The position numbers and the translations under genes are program-made. This document shows, in pieces, positions 53,591 to 62,144 of a DNA stretch of 64,000 nucleotides (position 1 is the stretch's first letter; the number at the start of each line of letters is the position of its first letter). Source of the DNA: CAVRXQ01 sp963849105 (GTDB lineage Bacteria > Actinomycetota > Acidimicrobiia > Acidimicrobiales > Bog-793); the NCBI GenBank assembly GCA_963849105.1, contig CAWKGD010000003.1:744001-808000 (forward strand), written 5' to 3'. The notes beneath the pieces are model-generated. The model had not been told where the DNA came from and made no database searches. It saw only the letters and a list, made by a program, of their open reading frames with translations.

Positions 53591-54858
53591 TGGCTGACGT
53601 GGAATTCGACGGCGCGACAGCGCTGCGCGGCGTCGCCCGCGTGCCAGGCGACAAGTCGATCTCGCACCGCGCGTTGATCTGCGCGGCGCTCGCCAACGGC
53701 CGTTCGGAGCTGCGCGGCCTCAACCTCGGCGACGACGTGCGACACGCTCGCCTTGCGCTCGCTGCGTTGGGCGCGGCGTTCGACGAGGACGCCGTGATCG
53801 GCGGGCGCCAGCGCCTGCGCGCGCCGCGTCACGCCCTGAACCTCGGCAACTCGGGAACGGGGATGCGCCTGTTGTCGGGGGTGTGCGCGACGCTGCCGTT
53901 TCCGACTGAGCTCGACGGCGACGCGTCGCTGCGCAGCCGTCCGATGGGCCGGGTCGTCGAACCGCTGCGGCGAATGGGAGCCGCCATCACAGCCGCGGAC
54001 GGCGAGCACCCGCCGCTCGCGATTCGCCCGGCTGCGCTCCAAGGGATCGACCACCGCCAAAAAGTCCCGTCGGCGCAGGTGAAGGGCGCGGTCTTGTTCG
54101 CCGGCCTTGCTGCCGAGGGTGAGACGAGGGTCACCGAGGCGCAGCCGACGCGCCGGCATACCGAAGAGCTCCTTGCCCGCTGTGGAGCAGAGATCACGAC
54201 GACCGCCGGCGCCGACGGGTACGTCGTCACCGTGCGCCGCTCGGACCTCGAACCCTTCGAGCTGACGGTCCCCGGCGATCCGTCGCAGGCGGCGTTCCTC
54301 TGTGTCGGTGCCGCGCTCCTTCGAAATAGCGAGGTGCGCGTCGAGCACGTCTACTCGGGCAAAGAGCGCCTCGGCTTTGTACGCGCGCTGCGGCGCATGG
54401 GGGCGGCGATCGACATTGAACCCGTCGACGAATGGCGCGCCAACCTCGTCTGTGGTGGCGGGGACTTGCAGGCGACGTCGATCACCGCCGAGGAGGTGCC
54501 GGATCTGATCGACGAGCTGCCGGTGCTCGTCGTCGCGGCGTGCTTCGCCCACGGCACGACGGTGATCGAAGGGGCGGCCGAGCTCCGCGTGAAGGAGACC
54601 GACCGGATAGCGACGATGACCGACGCCCTCTCGGCGATCGGCGCGCGGATCGAAGAACGACCGGACGGCTTCCTCATCGAGGGGCGGCCCTTCGAACCGC
54701 GGGGGACCGCGTCATCCCACGGCGACCACCGCGTCGCGATGGCGCTCGCGATCGCCGCCTTGCGGAGCAAGGACTCGGTACATATCGAGGACTTCGATGC
54801 CGCCGATGTGAGCTGGCCCGGATTCACAGGGGAGCTGAGGAGGCTTTCGTGCCGGTGA
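53590..54858 (+). CDS. aroA: 3-phosphoshikimate 1-carboxyvinyltransferase (EPSP synthase)
   Basis: Sixth step of the shikimate pathway. Family blocks: VARVPGDKSISHRALICAALANG (residues 16-38), LGNSGTGMRLLSGV, LDGDASLRSRPMGRVVEPL, KVPSAQVKGAVLFAGL, VPGDPSQAAFLCVGA, and LRVKETDRIATM with HGDHRVAMALAIA near the end. It has 422 residues. ATG overlaps the rluB stop (TGATG). The SAQVKGA form and overall sequence fit class I-like plant-type spacing only loosely; inhibitor sensitivity was not judged. Confidence 0.95.
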   Translation: MADVEFDGATALRGVARVPGDKSISHRALICAALANGRSELRGLNLGDDVRHARLALAALGAAFDEDAVIGGRQRLRAPRHALNLGNSGTGMRLLSGVCATLPFPTELDGDASLRSRPMGRVVEPLRRMGAAITAADGEHPPLAIRPAALQGIDHRQKVPSAQVKGAVLFAGLAAEGETRVTEAQPTRRHTEELLARCGAEITTTAGADGYVVTVRRSDLEPFELTVPGDPSQAAFLCVGAALLRNSEVRVEHVYSGKERLGFVRALRRMGAAIDIEPVDEWRANLVCGGGDLQATSITAEEVPDLIDELPVLVVAACFAHGTTVIEGAAELRVKETDRIATMTDALSAIGARIEERPDGFLIEGRPFEPRGTASSHGDHRVAMALAIAALRSKDSVHIEDFDAADVSWPGFTGELRRLSCR

Positions 54859-56219
54859 TCGCCATCGACGGCCCCGGCGGCGCCGGCAAGTCGACGGTCG
54901 CGCAGGCGCTCGCCGGGCGGCTCGGGCTGCAGCGCCTCGACACCGGCGCGATGTACCGCGCCGTCACCCTGCTCGCGCTGGAAAAGGGGATCGCGACCGA
55001 CGACGCGCTACGCCTCACCGAGCTCGCGGAAACGCTCTCGATCGATGTCGGCGATCGCGTCGTCGTCGACGGCACAGACGTCACCGAGGCGATCCGCTCT
55101 GCCGCGGTCGACGCGGCGGTGAGCGCCGTCTCGGCGCACCCCGGGGTGCGCCGGGCCCTCGTCGAACGCCAACGCGCCTGGGTGAAAGCGCGCGGCTCTG
55201 GCGTCGTCGAAGGGCGTGACATCGGCTCGGTCGTCCTTCCCGACGCGGACCTGAAGGTGTTTTTGACGGCGCACCCCGATGTACGCGCCGAACGCCGTGC
55301 CCGTGAACTACCCGACCGAAAAGCGGTTGTCGATGTGCGCGCGGCGATCGACTCCCGCGATCACAAGGACTCGACGCGCGCCGTCTCGCCGCTCGTCACA
55401 ACCGACGCTGCGCTCGTCATCGACTCGAGCGAGCGCAGCGTCTCTGAGATCGTCGACCAGATTGTCGACGCGCTCGGCGCGTCAGCGTCGCTCTCCGCGC
55501 GGGTCGACCCGGCAGAACGGCCGATCCGGCCGCCGTCGCGCGCCCAGATCTGGTTCTACGCGGCCTGCCGTGCGCTGCTCGTCGGGCTGAGCGAGGTCCT
55601 CTTACCGGGGAAGGTGGTTGGAAGAGAAAAAGTGCCGCGCAAGGGCGCCTTCATCATCGCCCCGTTGCACCGCTCCGACGTCGACTTCCTCATCGCGGCG
55701 CGGATCACGCGACGCAGACTGCGCTTCCTCGCCAAAGCGGGGATCTTTGTCAACCGCCCGTTCTCCTGGCTGATCGAGACGCTCGGCGCGTTCCCTATCA
55801 ACCGGGAAGCGACCGATCGAAAGGCGTTCGACCGCTCGCTCGAGGTGCTGCTCGCCGGGGAGCCGCTCGTCCTTTTCCCAGAGGGCACGCGGCGGACGGG
55901 ACCGACGGTCGGGGAGGTGCGCGAAGGCGCGGCGTACCTCGCGCTGCGCGCCGGGGTGCCGATCGTGCCCCTCGGCCTCGCCGGAACGGACGAGGCGCTG
56001 CCGATCGGCCACCGGATGGTCCACCCGACGCGGCTCGGGATCGTCGTCGGCGACCCGCTGATGGCGGGGGTGGAACGCCACGCCATCGCGCGGCCCGGCC
56101 GCGTGCCGCGTTCGGCCGTCCATCAACTGACCGAAGAGCTCGTCGTCGCGATCCAAAATGCGAGCGACGAGGCGCGGGAGCGGCGTCGCGCTAGCGTCTC
56201 GGCCCGTTCGCCCAGCTGA
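54849..56219 (+). CDS. cmk: Cytidylate kinase fused to PlsC-type acyltransferase
   Basis: A 456-residue fusion. Residues 1-220 are CMP kinase: VIAIDGPGGAGKSTVAQALAGRLG (P-loop), LDTGAMYRAVTLLAL, VVEGRDIGSVVLPDADLKVFLTA. A linker of about 25 residues follows. Residues 245-435 are a 1-acylglycerol-3-phosphate acyltransferase: the HX4D box in APLHRSDVDFLI, GAFPINREATDRKAF, and FPEGTRRTGP. The GTG start overlaps aroA. It would couple pyrimidine salvage with phosphatidic acid synthesis in one polypeptide. No frameshift is seen at the joint. Confidence 0.92.
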   Translation: MPVIAIDGPGGAGKSTVAQALAGRLGLQRLDTGAMYRAVTLLALEKGIATDDALRLTELAETLSIDVGDRVVVDGTDVTEAIRSAAVDAAVSAVSAHPGVRRALVERQRAWVKARGSGVVEGRDIGSVVLPDADLKVFLTAHPDVRAERRARELPDRKAVVDVRAAIDSRDHKDSTRAVSPLVTTDAALVIDSSERSVSEIVDQIVDALGASASLSARVDPAERPIRPPSRAQIWFYAACRALLVGLSEVLLPGKVVGREKVPRKGAFIIAPLHRSDVDFLIAARITRRRLRFLAKAGIFVNRPFSWLIETLGAFPINREATDRKAFDRSLEVLLAGEPLVLFPEGTRRTGPTVGEVREGAAYLALRAGVPIVPLGLAGTDEALPIGHRMVHPTRLGIVVGDPLMAGVERHAIARPGRVPRSAVHQLTEELVVAIQNASDEARERRRASVSARSPS

Positions 56220-56233
56220 CAAAGGAGCATTCC

Positions 56234-57128
56234 GTGCGCGTCGTCGTCACTGGTGGGTCGGGGTTCGTCGGACGCCACACCGTCCGAAGGCTCGTCGCGC
56301 GCGGCGACGACGTCGCTGTCGCCGACAGGAACCCTTATCCGGATCCCTCCGTGCACTGTGTCGAAGGCGACCTGCGCGAAGAAAAGATCGTCGACGAAGC
56401 GATCGACGAGGGCACCGACGCCGTCGTTCACCTGGCGGCCATCACCTCGGTGCTTTTGTCGGCGAAGGACCCGCACGCCACTTTCGAGACGAATGTCGGC
56501 GCGACCGAGCTGATTCTCGAGCGCTGCCGGACGATTGGCGTCGAACGCCTCGTCTTCGCATCGACGAACGCCGTGGCCGGCGTCGTCACGGGTGTGATCG
56601 ACGAATCGGTAGTGCCCCGGCCGCTCACGGCGTACGGCGCGACGAAAGCGGCAGCGGAGATGCTTTTTTCCGCCTACGCGGCGAGCTACCAGATGAAAAC
56701 CGTCTCGCTTCGCTTCACGAACATCTACGGCGAAGGCATGCAGTCAAAAGACAGCGTCGTCGCCCGCCTGATGCGCTGCGCGCTCTCGGGCTCGCCGATG
56801 TCGATCTACGGTGACGGGGAACAAAAGCGCGACTACGTCTACGTCACCGATGCCGTCGCGGCGATCGAGCTCGGTCTTGCGCTCGGCAGCGCCGAGACGC
56901 TCACGATCGGCGCCGGCGTGTCGGTATCGATGAACGAGTTGTGGAAGACGAGCGCGTGAGGTGACCGGGGTCGAGATCCCCCGCGAGAATGTCCCGGCGA
57001 AGCGCGGTGAGATGCCGGCCGTCGTCGTCGACACGTCGAAGGCTCGTGCCCTCGGATTCGCCCCGCATGTCGACCTCCGCGGCGGTCTTTCGAGGACCTG
57101 GGCCGACTTCCAGCGGCAGCCTTTGTGA
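56234..57128 (+). CDS. NAD-dependent epimerase/dehydratase, frameshifted near the C-terminus
   Basis: Short-chain extended SDR. The Rossmann motif VVVTGGSGFVGRHTVRRLVARG is at the start, then DAVVHLAAIT, the active-site YGATKAAAEMLFSAYAASY (YxxxK) and RFTNIYGEGMQS. Frame one stops at 56957-56959 after NELWKTSA. Removing T56957 lets the frame continue EVTGVEIPRENVPAKRGEM, then DTSKARALGFAPHVDLRGGL and on to a stop at 57126-57128, giving a normal length of about 298 residues. So a single-base insertion separates the last 57 residues. The 241-residue form may be inactive or partly active. Substrate, probably a nucleotide sugar, is unknown. Confidence 0.82.
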
Positions 57129-57245
57129 TCTGCTTTTCGGGTCGCGACGAGAGGTCGAAGAACCCCTCGACGGTGATGCTCGACCGACGAAGGCGCGATC
57201 GCGCTCACGTCTTCTCGACGCCATTCCTCGCTCGAGTGGGGGTCC

Positions 57246-58052
57246 TCAGCCGCTGACGCCCGCGCGGCGACGCTCCCGCCACCAGGTGCGGAGCACGACG
57301 CGGCTAAAACGCCACCCGTAGACGAGGTTGTGACCTTTCTTCGACGCGCCGGAGACGCGCGCCCGCATCGTGACGGGCCGTTCCGCATAGCGCGCGCCGT
57401 GGAAGAGCGCGCCGATCAGCAGCTCGGACGATTGGTACTGCGGCTCGTCCAAGGTGAGTCTCTCGGGGAGGTCGCCGCGCATCGCCCGCATCGGGTTGGC
57501 GGTGTCGGTGACCCTTGTCCGGGTGAGTGCGGAGATAAGAACCGAGAAGAATCGGATGCCAGCGCTGCGCACCACGTCCTTCGACTCACTCTTGCCCAAG
57601 GTGCGCGACCCCGAGACGAAGTCGGCGATCCCGTCGACGATCGGCTGCAAAACGACCGTCAGGTCATCGGGGTCGGACTGGCCGTCGGCGTCGGCGGTGA
57701 TGAGGTAGCGCGCGCCTCCCAGCCGGGCAAGCTCGTAGCCGAGACGCAGCGCCGCGCCCTGTCCGCGGTTCATGGGCGCGATGACGCAGAACTGTCCGAG
57801 CTTGCGGACAATCTCGGCGGTGCCGTCCTCCTCGCCGTCGACGACGACGAGCACTGAGACGGGCAGTTCGCACAGCTCGTGCGGAATCGCCTCGACGACG
57901 TCAGCGATGTTGTCACGCTCGTGATACGCCGCGATGACGACGACAACCGGCGCGAACTCGGGCGCGCCGTGATACGACTCGAACTCTTTCAGTGCGACGT
58001 CGTCGATCAGTTCGTCGGTCGCGCGACGGCGTCGCGCCTCTCTGGCGTTCAT
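57246..58052 (-). CDS. Family 2 glycosyltransferase (dolichyl-phosphate mannose synthase-like)
   Basis: A cytoplasmic-face glycosyltransferase of about 268 residues. VVVVIAAYHERDNIADVVEAIP is the GT2 opening, VVDGEEDGTAEIV and NRGQGAALRLGYELARLGGARYLITADADGQSDPDDL contain the DxD-type site (DADGQ). A mid-protein VSGSRTLGK and C-terminal ISGASKKGHN..-like stretch fit polyprenyl-phosphate glycosyltransferases. ATG 58052 follows the ispH stop by 13 bases, so it is probably in the ispH operon, linking isoprenoid supply with polyprenyl-linked sugar transfer. Confidence 0.86.
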   Translation of the reverse strand: MNAREARRRRATDELIDDVALKEFESYHGAPEFAPVVVVIAAYHERDNIADVVEAIPHELCELPVSVLVVVDGEEDGTAEIVRKLGQFCVIAPMNRGQGAALRLGYELARLGGARYLITADADGQSDPDDLTVVLQPIVDGIADFVSGSRTLGKSESKDVVRSAGIRFFSVLISALTRTRVTDTANPMRAMRGDLPERLTLDEPQYQSSELLIGALFHGARYAERPVTMRARVSGASKKGHNLVYGWRFSRVVLRTWWRERRRAGVSG

Positions 58053-58065
58053 CTCGAAATTGCTG

Positions 58066-59106
58066 TCAGGACGCGCCGACCGAGACGAGCATGTCGACCG
58101 CGAGCACGTCGCGGTCTTCGGTGGATGGCGGCACACCGGACGCCGGTTGCCCGTGGGCGATCGAAGCCGCTACCCACACGGCGCGCAGAAGCTCGCGCAG
58201 TTCGGGAGGAGGCGGAAAGTACTCCTCTTCGTCGACGGCGCGCACGATCTCGACCCCGTTTTTCGGAGCGAGGTGCGCGAGGACCTCTTCGACGAGCCAC
58301 TCGGGGGCCGACGCGCCGGCGGTGACCCCGACCGCGCCGGAGAGGTCGTCGGGGAGCTCGTCGGCAGCGTTCACCCGCAGGACGCGCGGACACCCGGCCG
58401 CTTTCGCGACGTGGGTGAGTGAAACGGTGTTCGAGGAGTTCTGCGAACCGATGACGACGACGGCGTCACAGAGGTGCGCGATCTGCTTCAGCGCCGCCTG
58501 GCGGTTCGTCGTCGCGTAGCAGAGGTCCGAGCGTCCCGGCATCCACAACTCGGGGAAGCGGACCTTTGCCTGCTCGGCGATCCCGGACCACTCGTCGTGG
58601 GGGAGCGTCGTCTGCGCCAAGAGCGCGACCGGCGTATCGATCGAGCCGATCTGTTCGAGGTCCTCCTCGTTCTCGACGAGGCGCACGGCCTCCGGCGCGA
58701 CCGCCATCGTGCCGATCGCCTCTTCGTGGCCGGCGTGGCCGACGTAGATCACCGTGTAGCCCTTCTTCGCCCGCACCTTCAACTCGTGGTGGACCTTCGT
58801 GACGAGCGGGCAGACGGCGTTGACGGCGATCCGGCCGCGCGCCGACGCCTCGTCTTCGACTTCTGGTGCGGAGCCGTGTGCCGAGAGCATCACCGGCGCG
58901 CCGGCGGGGACCTCGGAGACGTCGTCGACGAAGATCACGCCTTGCCGGGAGAACTCCTCGACGACGAGGCGGTTGTGGACGATCTCGTGGTAGCAGTACA
59001 CCGGCGGCTCGAAGACCCGCACCATCCAGGCGAGCGCCTTGATCGCCATCTCGACGCCGGCGCAAAAGCCGCGCGGCGCGGCAAGCAGGACTTTGTCGGC
59101 CGGCAC
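58066..59106 (-). CDS. ispH: 4-hydroxy-3-methylbut-2-enyl diphosphate reductase
   Basis: Last step of the MEP isoprenoid pathway, a [4Fe-4S] enzyme. KVLLAAPRGFCAGVEMAIKA carries the first cluster Cys; VCPLVTKVHHELKVRAKKG and LCYATTNRQAALKQIA carry the other two. VIGSQNSSNTVSL and TAGASAPEWLVEEVL are further family blocks. It has 346 residues. GTG at 59106 is seven bases after TAGCCT (minus strand 59114-59119), likely leaderless. It is divergent from the DUF512 gene with only 40 bases between start codons. Confidence 0.95.
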   Translation of the reverse strand: MPADKVLLAAPRGFCAGVEMAIKALAWMVRVFEPPVYCYHEIVHNRLVVEEFSRQGVIFVDDVSEVPAGAPVMLSAHGSAPEVEDEASARGRIAVNAVCPLVTKVHHELKVRAKKGYTVIYVGHAGHEEAIGTMAVAPEAVRLVENEEDLEQIGSIDTPVALLAQTTLPHDEWSGIAEQAKVRFPELWMPGRSDLCYATTNRQAALKQIAHLCDAVVVIGSQNSSNTVSLTHVAKAAGCPRVLRVNAADELPDDLSGAVGVTAGASAPEWLVEEVLAHLAPKNGVEIVRAVDEEEYFPPPPELRELLRAVWVAASIAHGQPASGVPPSTEDRDVLAVDMLVSVGAS

Positions 59107-59146
59107 GGCCCCAAGGCTACCGGCGGGGGGTCGGTAACCTGGGCCA
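59107..59146. promoter_or_regulatory. Divergent ispH / DUF512 promoter pair
   Basis: In 40 bases two boxes point apart: TAGCCT (minus, 59114-59119) seven bases before the ispH GTG, and GGTAACCT (plus, hexamer 59135-59140) six bases before ATG 59147. Each -35 would fall near or inside the other promoter, so the two polymerases should compete. Confidence 0.5.
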
Positions 59147-60556
59147 ATGAGGAACCCGCAGGTCGTCGCGGTCGCGCCGGGATCGCCTGGTGAACTCGCC
59201 GGCGTGCGTCTCGGCGACGAAATCGTCTCGGTGAACGGCGATGTGCCGAACGACGTCATCGGTTTTTGGACGGCGACGAACGAGGCCGACCCCGAGCTCG
59301 CCCTGCGCCGCGGCGGGCTCGAGATCGAGGTCGTCAGCAGGAAGATGACGGGCGAACCCCTCGGGGTCGAGGTCTCCTCGGCGGTCTTCGACCGCGTCCG
59401 CACCTGCGACAACCACTGCGCGTTCTGCTTCATCTACCAGCTGCCGAAGGGGATGCGGAAGAGCCTCTACGTGAAGGATGACGACTACCGGTTGTCGTTC
59501 CTCTACGGCAACTTCACGACGCTGACGCGCTTCACCGAGCTCGATTTCGAGCGTGTCGTCACCGAGCGCCTCTCGCCGCTGTACGTCTCGATCCACGCCA
59601 CCGACCCCGACGTCCGGGCGCACCTGTTGCGCAACCGCCGGGGAGCGACGAGCCTGCGGTGGCTGCAGGCGCTCTTGGAAGCGGGGATCGAGGTCCATGG
59701 ACAGGTCGTCGTCTGTCCGGGAATTAACGACGGCGCGGTTCTCGACGACACGTTGGCGGGCGTGCTCGAGCGCTTTCCGGAGCTCGCCTCGGCGGGCGTC
59801 GTGCCGTTGGGTGTCAGCCGCTATAGCCACGAAGAACAGATGCGGCCGCACACCACCGTTGAGGCGGTCGCCGTCGTCGACATCGTCGAAAAATGGCAGG
59901 AGAGATTCGCTGCGCTCTTCGGCCGACGACTCGTGTTCTGTGCCGACGAGTACTACCTCCTCTCGCAGCGGCCGTTCCCCGACGTCGACTCGTACGAAGG
60001 TTTTCCGCAACTCGAGAACGGCATCGGCATGGCGGTCGCCTTCCGCCGCGACTTCACAGCGCGCTCTTCGCGATCCCATGGTCGCCACGGCGGGTTCTTT
60101 ACGTCAGTCGACGGCGCACCCGCGACCGGGTACCGCGCCCCGAGAACAGACGCGCGCGGTTTCCGATCCGTTCCTCCTGTTTCGAGCGCCGGCGCTCCCG
60201 TCATCGTGTTGACGGGGAGGCTCGGCGAAAAGGTGCTGCGACCGGTGCTCGACGAATGCGGATACGGCGACGTGCAAACGGCGGTCGTCGACAACACCTT
60301 CTTCGGCGGCAACATCGGCGTTACCGGTTTGGTCACCTTCGCGGACGTGAACGCACGCCTGGAAAAGGTGCCGGTCGACGCCCGGGTGCTCCTTCCCGAC
60401 GTCTGTCTTTCCGGCGGCCGGTTCCTGGACGGAAAGACTCCCGACGTGCTCTGTCGGGCGGTGGAGGTAGTTCCGGCCGACGGCGCGACCTTGCGGAGGG
60501 CACTCGACCGTCGGTGCGCCCCGATCCGGCCCGAAGTGCTCGCCGCTCGGCGATGA
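59147..60556 (+). CDS. DUF512 radical-SAM protein with PDZ-like N-terminus
   Basis: A 469-residue Fe-S oxidoreductase of the DUF512 family. Residues 1-65 form a PDZ-like domain (VVAVAPGSPGELAGVRLGDEIVSVNG). The radical-SAM CX3CX2C motif is CDNHCAFC at about residues 87-94, followed by FIYQLPKGMRKSLYVKDDDYRLSFLYGN. The DUF512 part follows from about residue 200 with FCADEYYLL. The C-terminus has TGRLGEKVLRPVL and FFGGNIGVTGL. The role is unknown; the gene often sits next to der, as here, with an ATGA overlap. Confidence 0.88.
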   Translation: MRNPQVVAVAPGSPGELAGVRLGDEIVSVNGDVPNDVIGFWTATNEADPELALRRGGLEIEVVSRKMTGEPLGVEVSSAVFDRVRTCDNHCAFCFIYQLPKGMRKSLYVKDDDYRLSFLYGNFTTLTRFTELDFERVVTERLSPLYVSIHATDPDVRAHLLRNRRGATSLRWLQALLEAGIEVHGQVVVCPGINDGAVLDDTLAGVLERFPELASAGVVPLGVSRYSHEEQMRPHTTVEAVAVVDIVEKWQERFAALFGRRLVFCADEYYLLSQRPFPDVDSYEGFPQLENGIGMAVAFRRDFTARSSRSHGRHGGFFTSVDGAPATGYRAPRTDARGFRSVPPVSSAGAPVIVLTGRLGEKVLRPVLDECGYGDVQTAVVDNTFFGGNIGVTGLVTFADVNARLEKVPVDARVLLPDVCLSGGRFLDGKTPDVLCRAVEVVPADGATLRRALDRRCAPIRPEVLAARR

Positions 60557-61947
60557 GCGCGACACCCCCCGCGAAGCTCGCCGCGCGACCGAGAGCAGGT
60601 GGTGGGCAGGGATCGGCTTACGTCGTCATCGCCGGCCGGCCGAATGTCGGCAAGTCGACGCTCGTCAACCGGTTCGTTGGCGGCCGGCAGGCGATCGTCG
60701 AGGAGCATCCTGGCGTGACGCGCGACCGGCTCGAGCTCGAGGCGTCGTGGAACGGGCGTGATTTCCGCGTCGTCGATACCGGGGGAATCGCTGCCGCGGC
60801 GGCTGGGCTCGACGCGCAGGTGCGCACCGTGGCGCTCGACGCGATCCGGCGCGCCGATCTCGTCTTGCTCGTCGTCGACGCGACGACGGGGATCACGACC
60901 GAGGACGCCGAGGTTGCCGAGGCACTGCGGCGCACCGGGACACCGTCGCTCGTCGTCGTGAACAAGGTCGACGCTGCGACCCACGAGAACGAGGCCTGGC
61001 CATTCGTTCGTCTCGGGCTCGGTGACCCGATCGCGATCTCCGCATTGCACGGCCGCAGCGTCGGTGACCTCCTCGACGTGGTTGTCGCGCGGCTCGACGA
61101 GACGGTGCCGCGCGAAGAGGAACCGACCGTGGCCGATGCCGGCGAGCCCGGGTTGGACAGGGAACCGGAGGACGGGGCGATCGTGGCCGCGGTCGCGATC
61201 GTCGGCCGACCGAACGTCGGCAAGTCGACGTTGTTCAACCGGCTCGTCGGTGAGGAGCGCTCCGTGGTCCACGACGTCCCCGGGACGACGCGCGACGCGG
61301 TTGACACCCTCGTCGACACCACCGAGGGGCGCATCCGTTTCGTCGATACTGCCGGGCTGCGGCGCAAGTCCCGCATCGGAGAGGGCACCGAGTACTACTC
61401 ACTCGTCCGATCGCTGGCCGCTATCGATTCGAGTGATGTGGCGCTGTTGGTCCTCGACGCGCGCGAAGGCGTGAGCCACCAGGATCAACGGATCGCAGAG
61501 CGGATCGACGCGGCAGGAAGCCCGATCGTCGTCGTGTTGAACAAGTGGGATCTGCTCACGACCGAGCAGCGCCTGGAAGCCGCGCGCGACGTACGCGAGA
61601 AGTTGGCGTTCCTCGGCTGGGCGCCCGTGCTGCGGGTCTCGGCGAAGTCCGGTCAGGGCGTGCACCGATTGTTGCCGTCGCTTCACGAGGCGATCGCCGC
61701 CTATCACCGGCGCATCCCGACGGCGCCTTTGAACGCGGCTGTCCAAGAGCTCCAGCAGCGCCATCCGGCGCCGGGCGCGCGCATCTCTTACGCCGTGCAG
61801 GGCGCCATCGATCCCCCGACGATCACGCTCTTCGCGAACCGGCGCTTGAATCCGGGCTACCTGCGCTACGTGGAACGGATCATCCGCGAGCGCTTCGCGC
61901 TCGGTCCGACGCCGCTCAAGCTGCGCGTCCGGGTACGGTCACGATGA
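60553..61947 (+). CDS. der: Ribosome-associated GTPase Der (EngA)
   Basis: Double-GTPase for 50S subunit assembly. The first G domain has AGRPNVGKSTLVNRFVGG, DTGGI and NKVD; the second has GRPNVGKSTLFNRLVGEE, DTAGLRRKSRIGEGTEYYS and NKWDLL. A C-terminal KH-like domain includes GPTPLKLRVRVRS. The 464-residue protein begins with ATG overlapping the upstream stop. Unlike many Der proteins, a 20-residue Ala/Arg/Gly stretch precedes G1. In a strain needing three 23S introns removed, subunit assembly is of special interest. Confidence 0.95.
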   Translation: MSATPPAKLAARPRAGGGQGSAYVVIAGRPNVGKSTLVNRFVGGRQAIVEEHPGVTRDRLELEASWNGRDFRVVDTGGIAAAAAGLDAQVRTVALDAIRRADLVLLVVDATTGITTEDAEVAEALRRTGTPSLVVVNKVDAATHENEAWPFVRLGLGDPIAISALHGRSVGDLLDVVVARLDETVPREEEPTVADAGEPGLDREPEDGAIVAAVAIVGRPNVGKSTLFNRLVGEERSVVHDVPGTTRDAVDTLVDTTEGRIRFVDTAGLRRKSRIGEGTEYYSLVRSLAAIDSSDVALLVLDAREGVSHQDQRIAERIDAAGSPIVVVLNKWDLLTTEQRLEAARDVREKLAFLGWAPVLRVSAKSGQGVHRLLPSLHEAIAAYHRRIPTAPLNAAVQELQQRHPAPGARISYAVQGAIDPPTITLFANRRLNPGYLRYVERIIRERFALGPTPLKLRVRVRSR

Positions 61948-62126
61948 GCCCAGACGAGATGCAGACCGAGGACGACACCGAGGCGACGGTCGAAACCGAA
62001 CAGACCGACGCGCCGATGCGGGCACCGTGGCATTTCAAGGTGCTCCTCGTCGGGACGGCGGGCTACCTGGTCTACCGGCTGATCTGGTTCATCTTCTGGC
62101 TCACCGGTCACGCCTGGCACGGCTGA
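61944..62126 (+). CDS. Small acidic single-pass membrane protein
   Basis: A 60-residue protein starting at ATG 61944, overlapping the der stop (ATGA). An acidic N-terminal half (TEDDTEATVETEQTD) is followed by a hydrophobic helix (FKVLLVGTAGYLVYRLIWFIFWLTG) and HAWHG. It is not recognised. Its overlap with der implies translational coupling. Small proteins of this build after der occur in related genomes, an impression and not a search result. Confidence 0.65.
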   Translation: MSPDEMQTEDDTEATVETEQTDAPMRAPWHFKVLLVGTAGYLVYRLIWFIFWLTGHAWHG

Positions 62127-62144
62127 CTCGCCGGGTCGCGCGCC

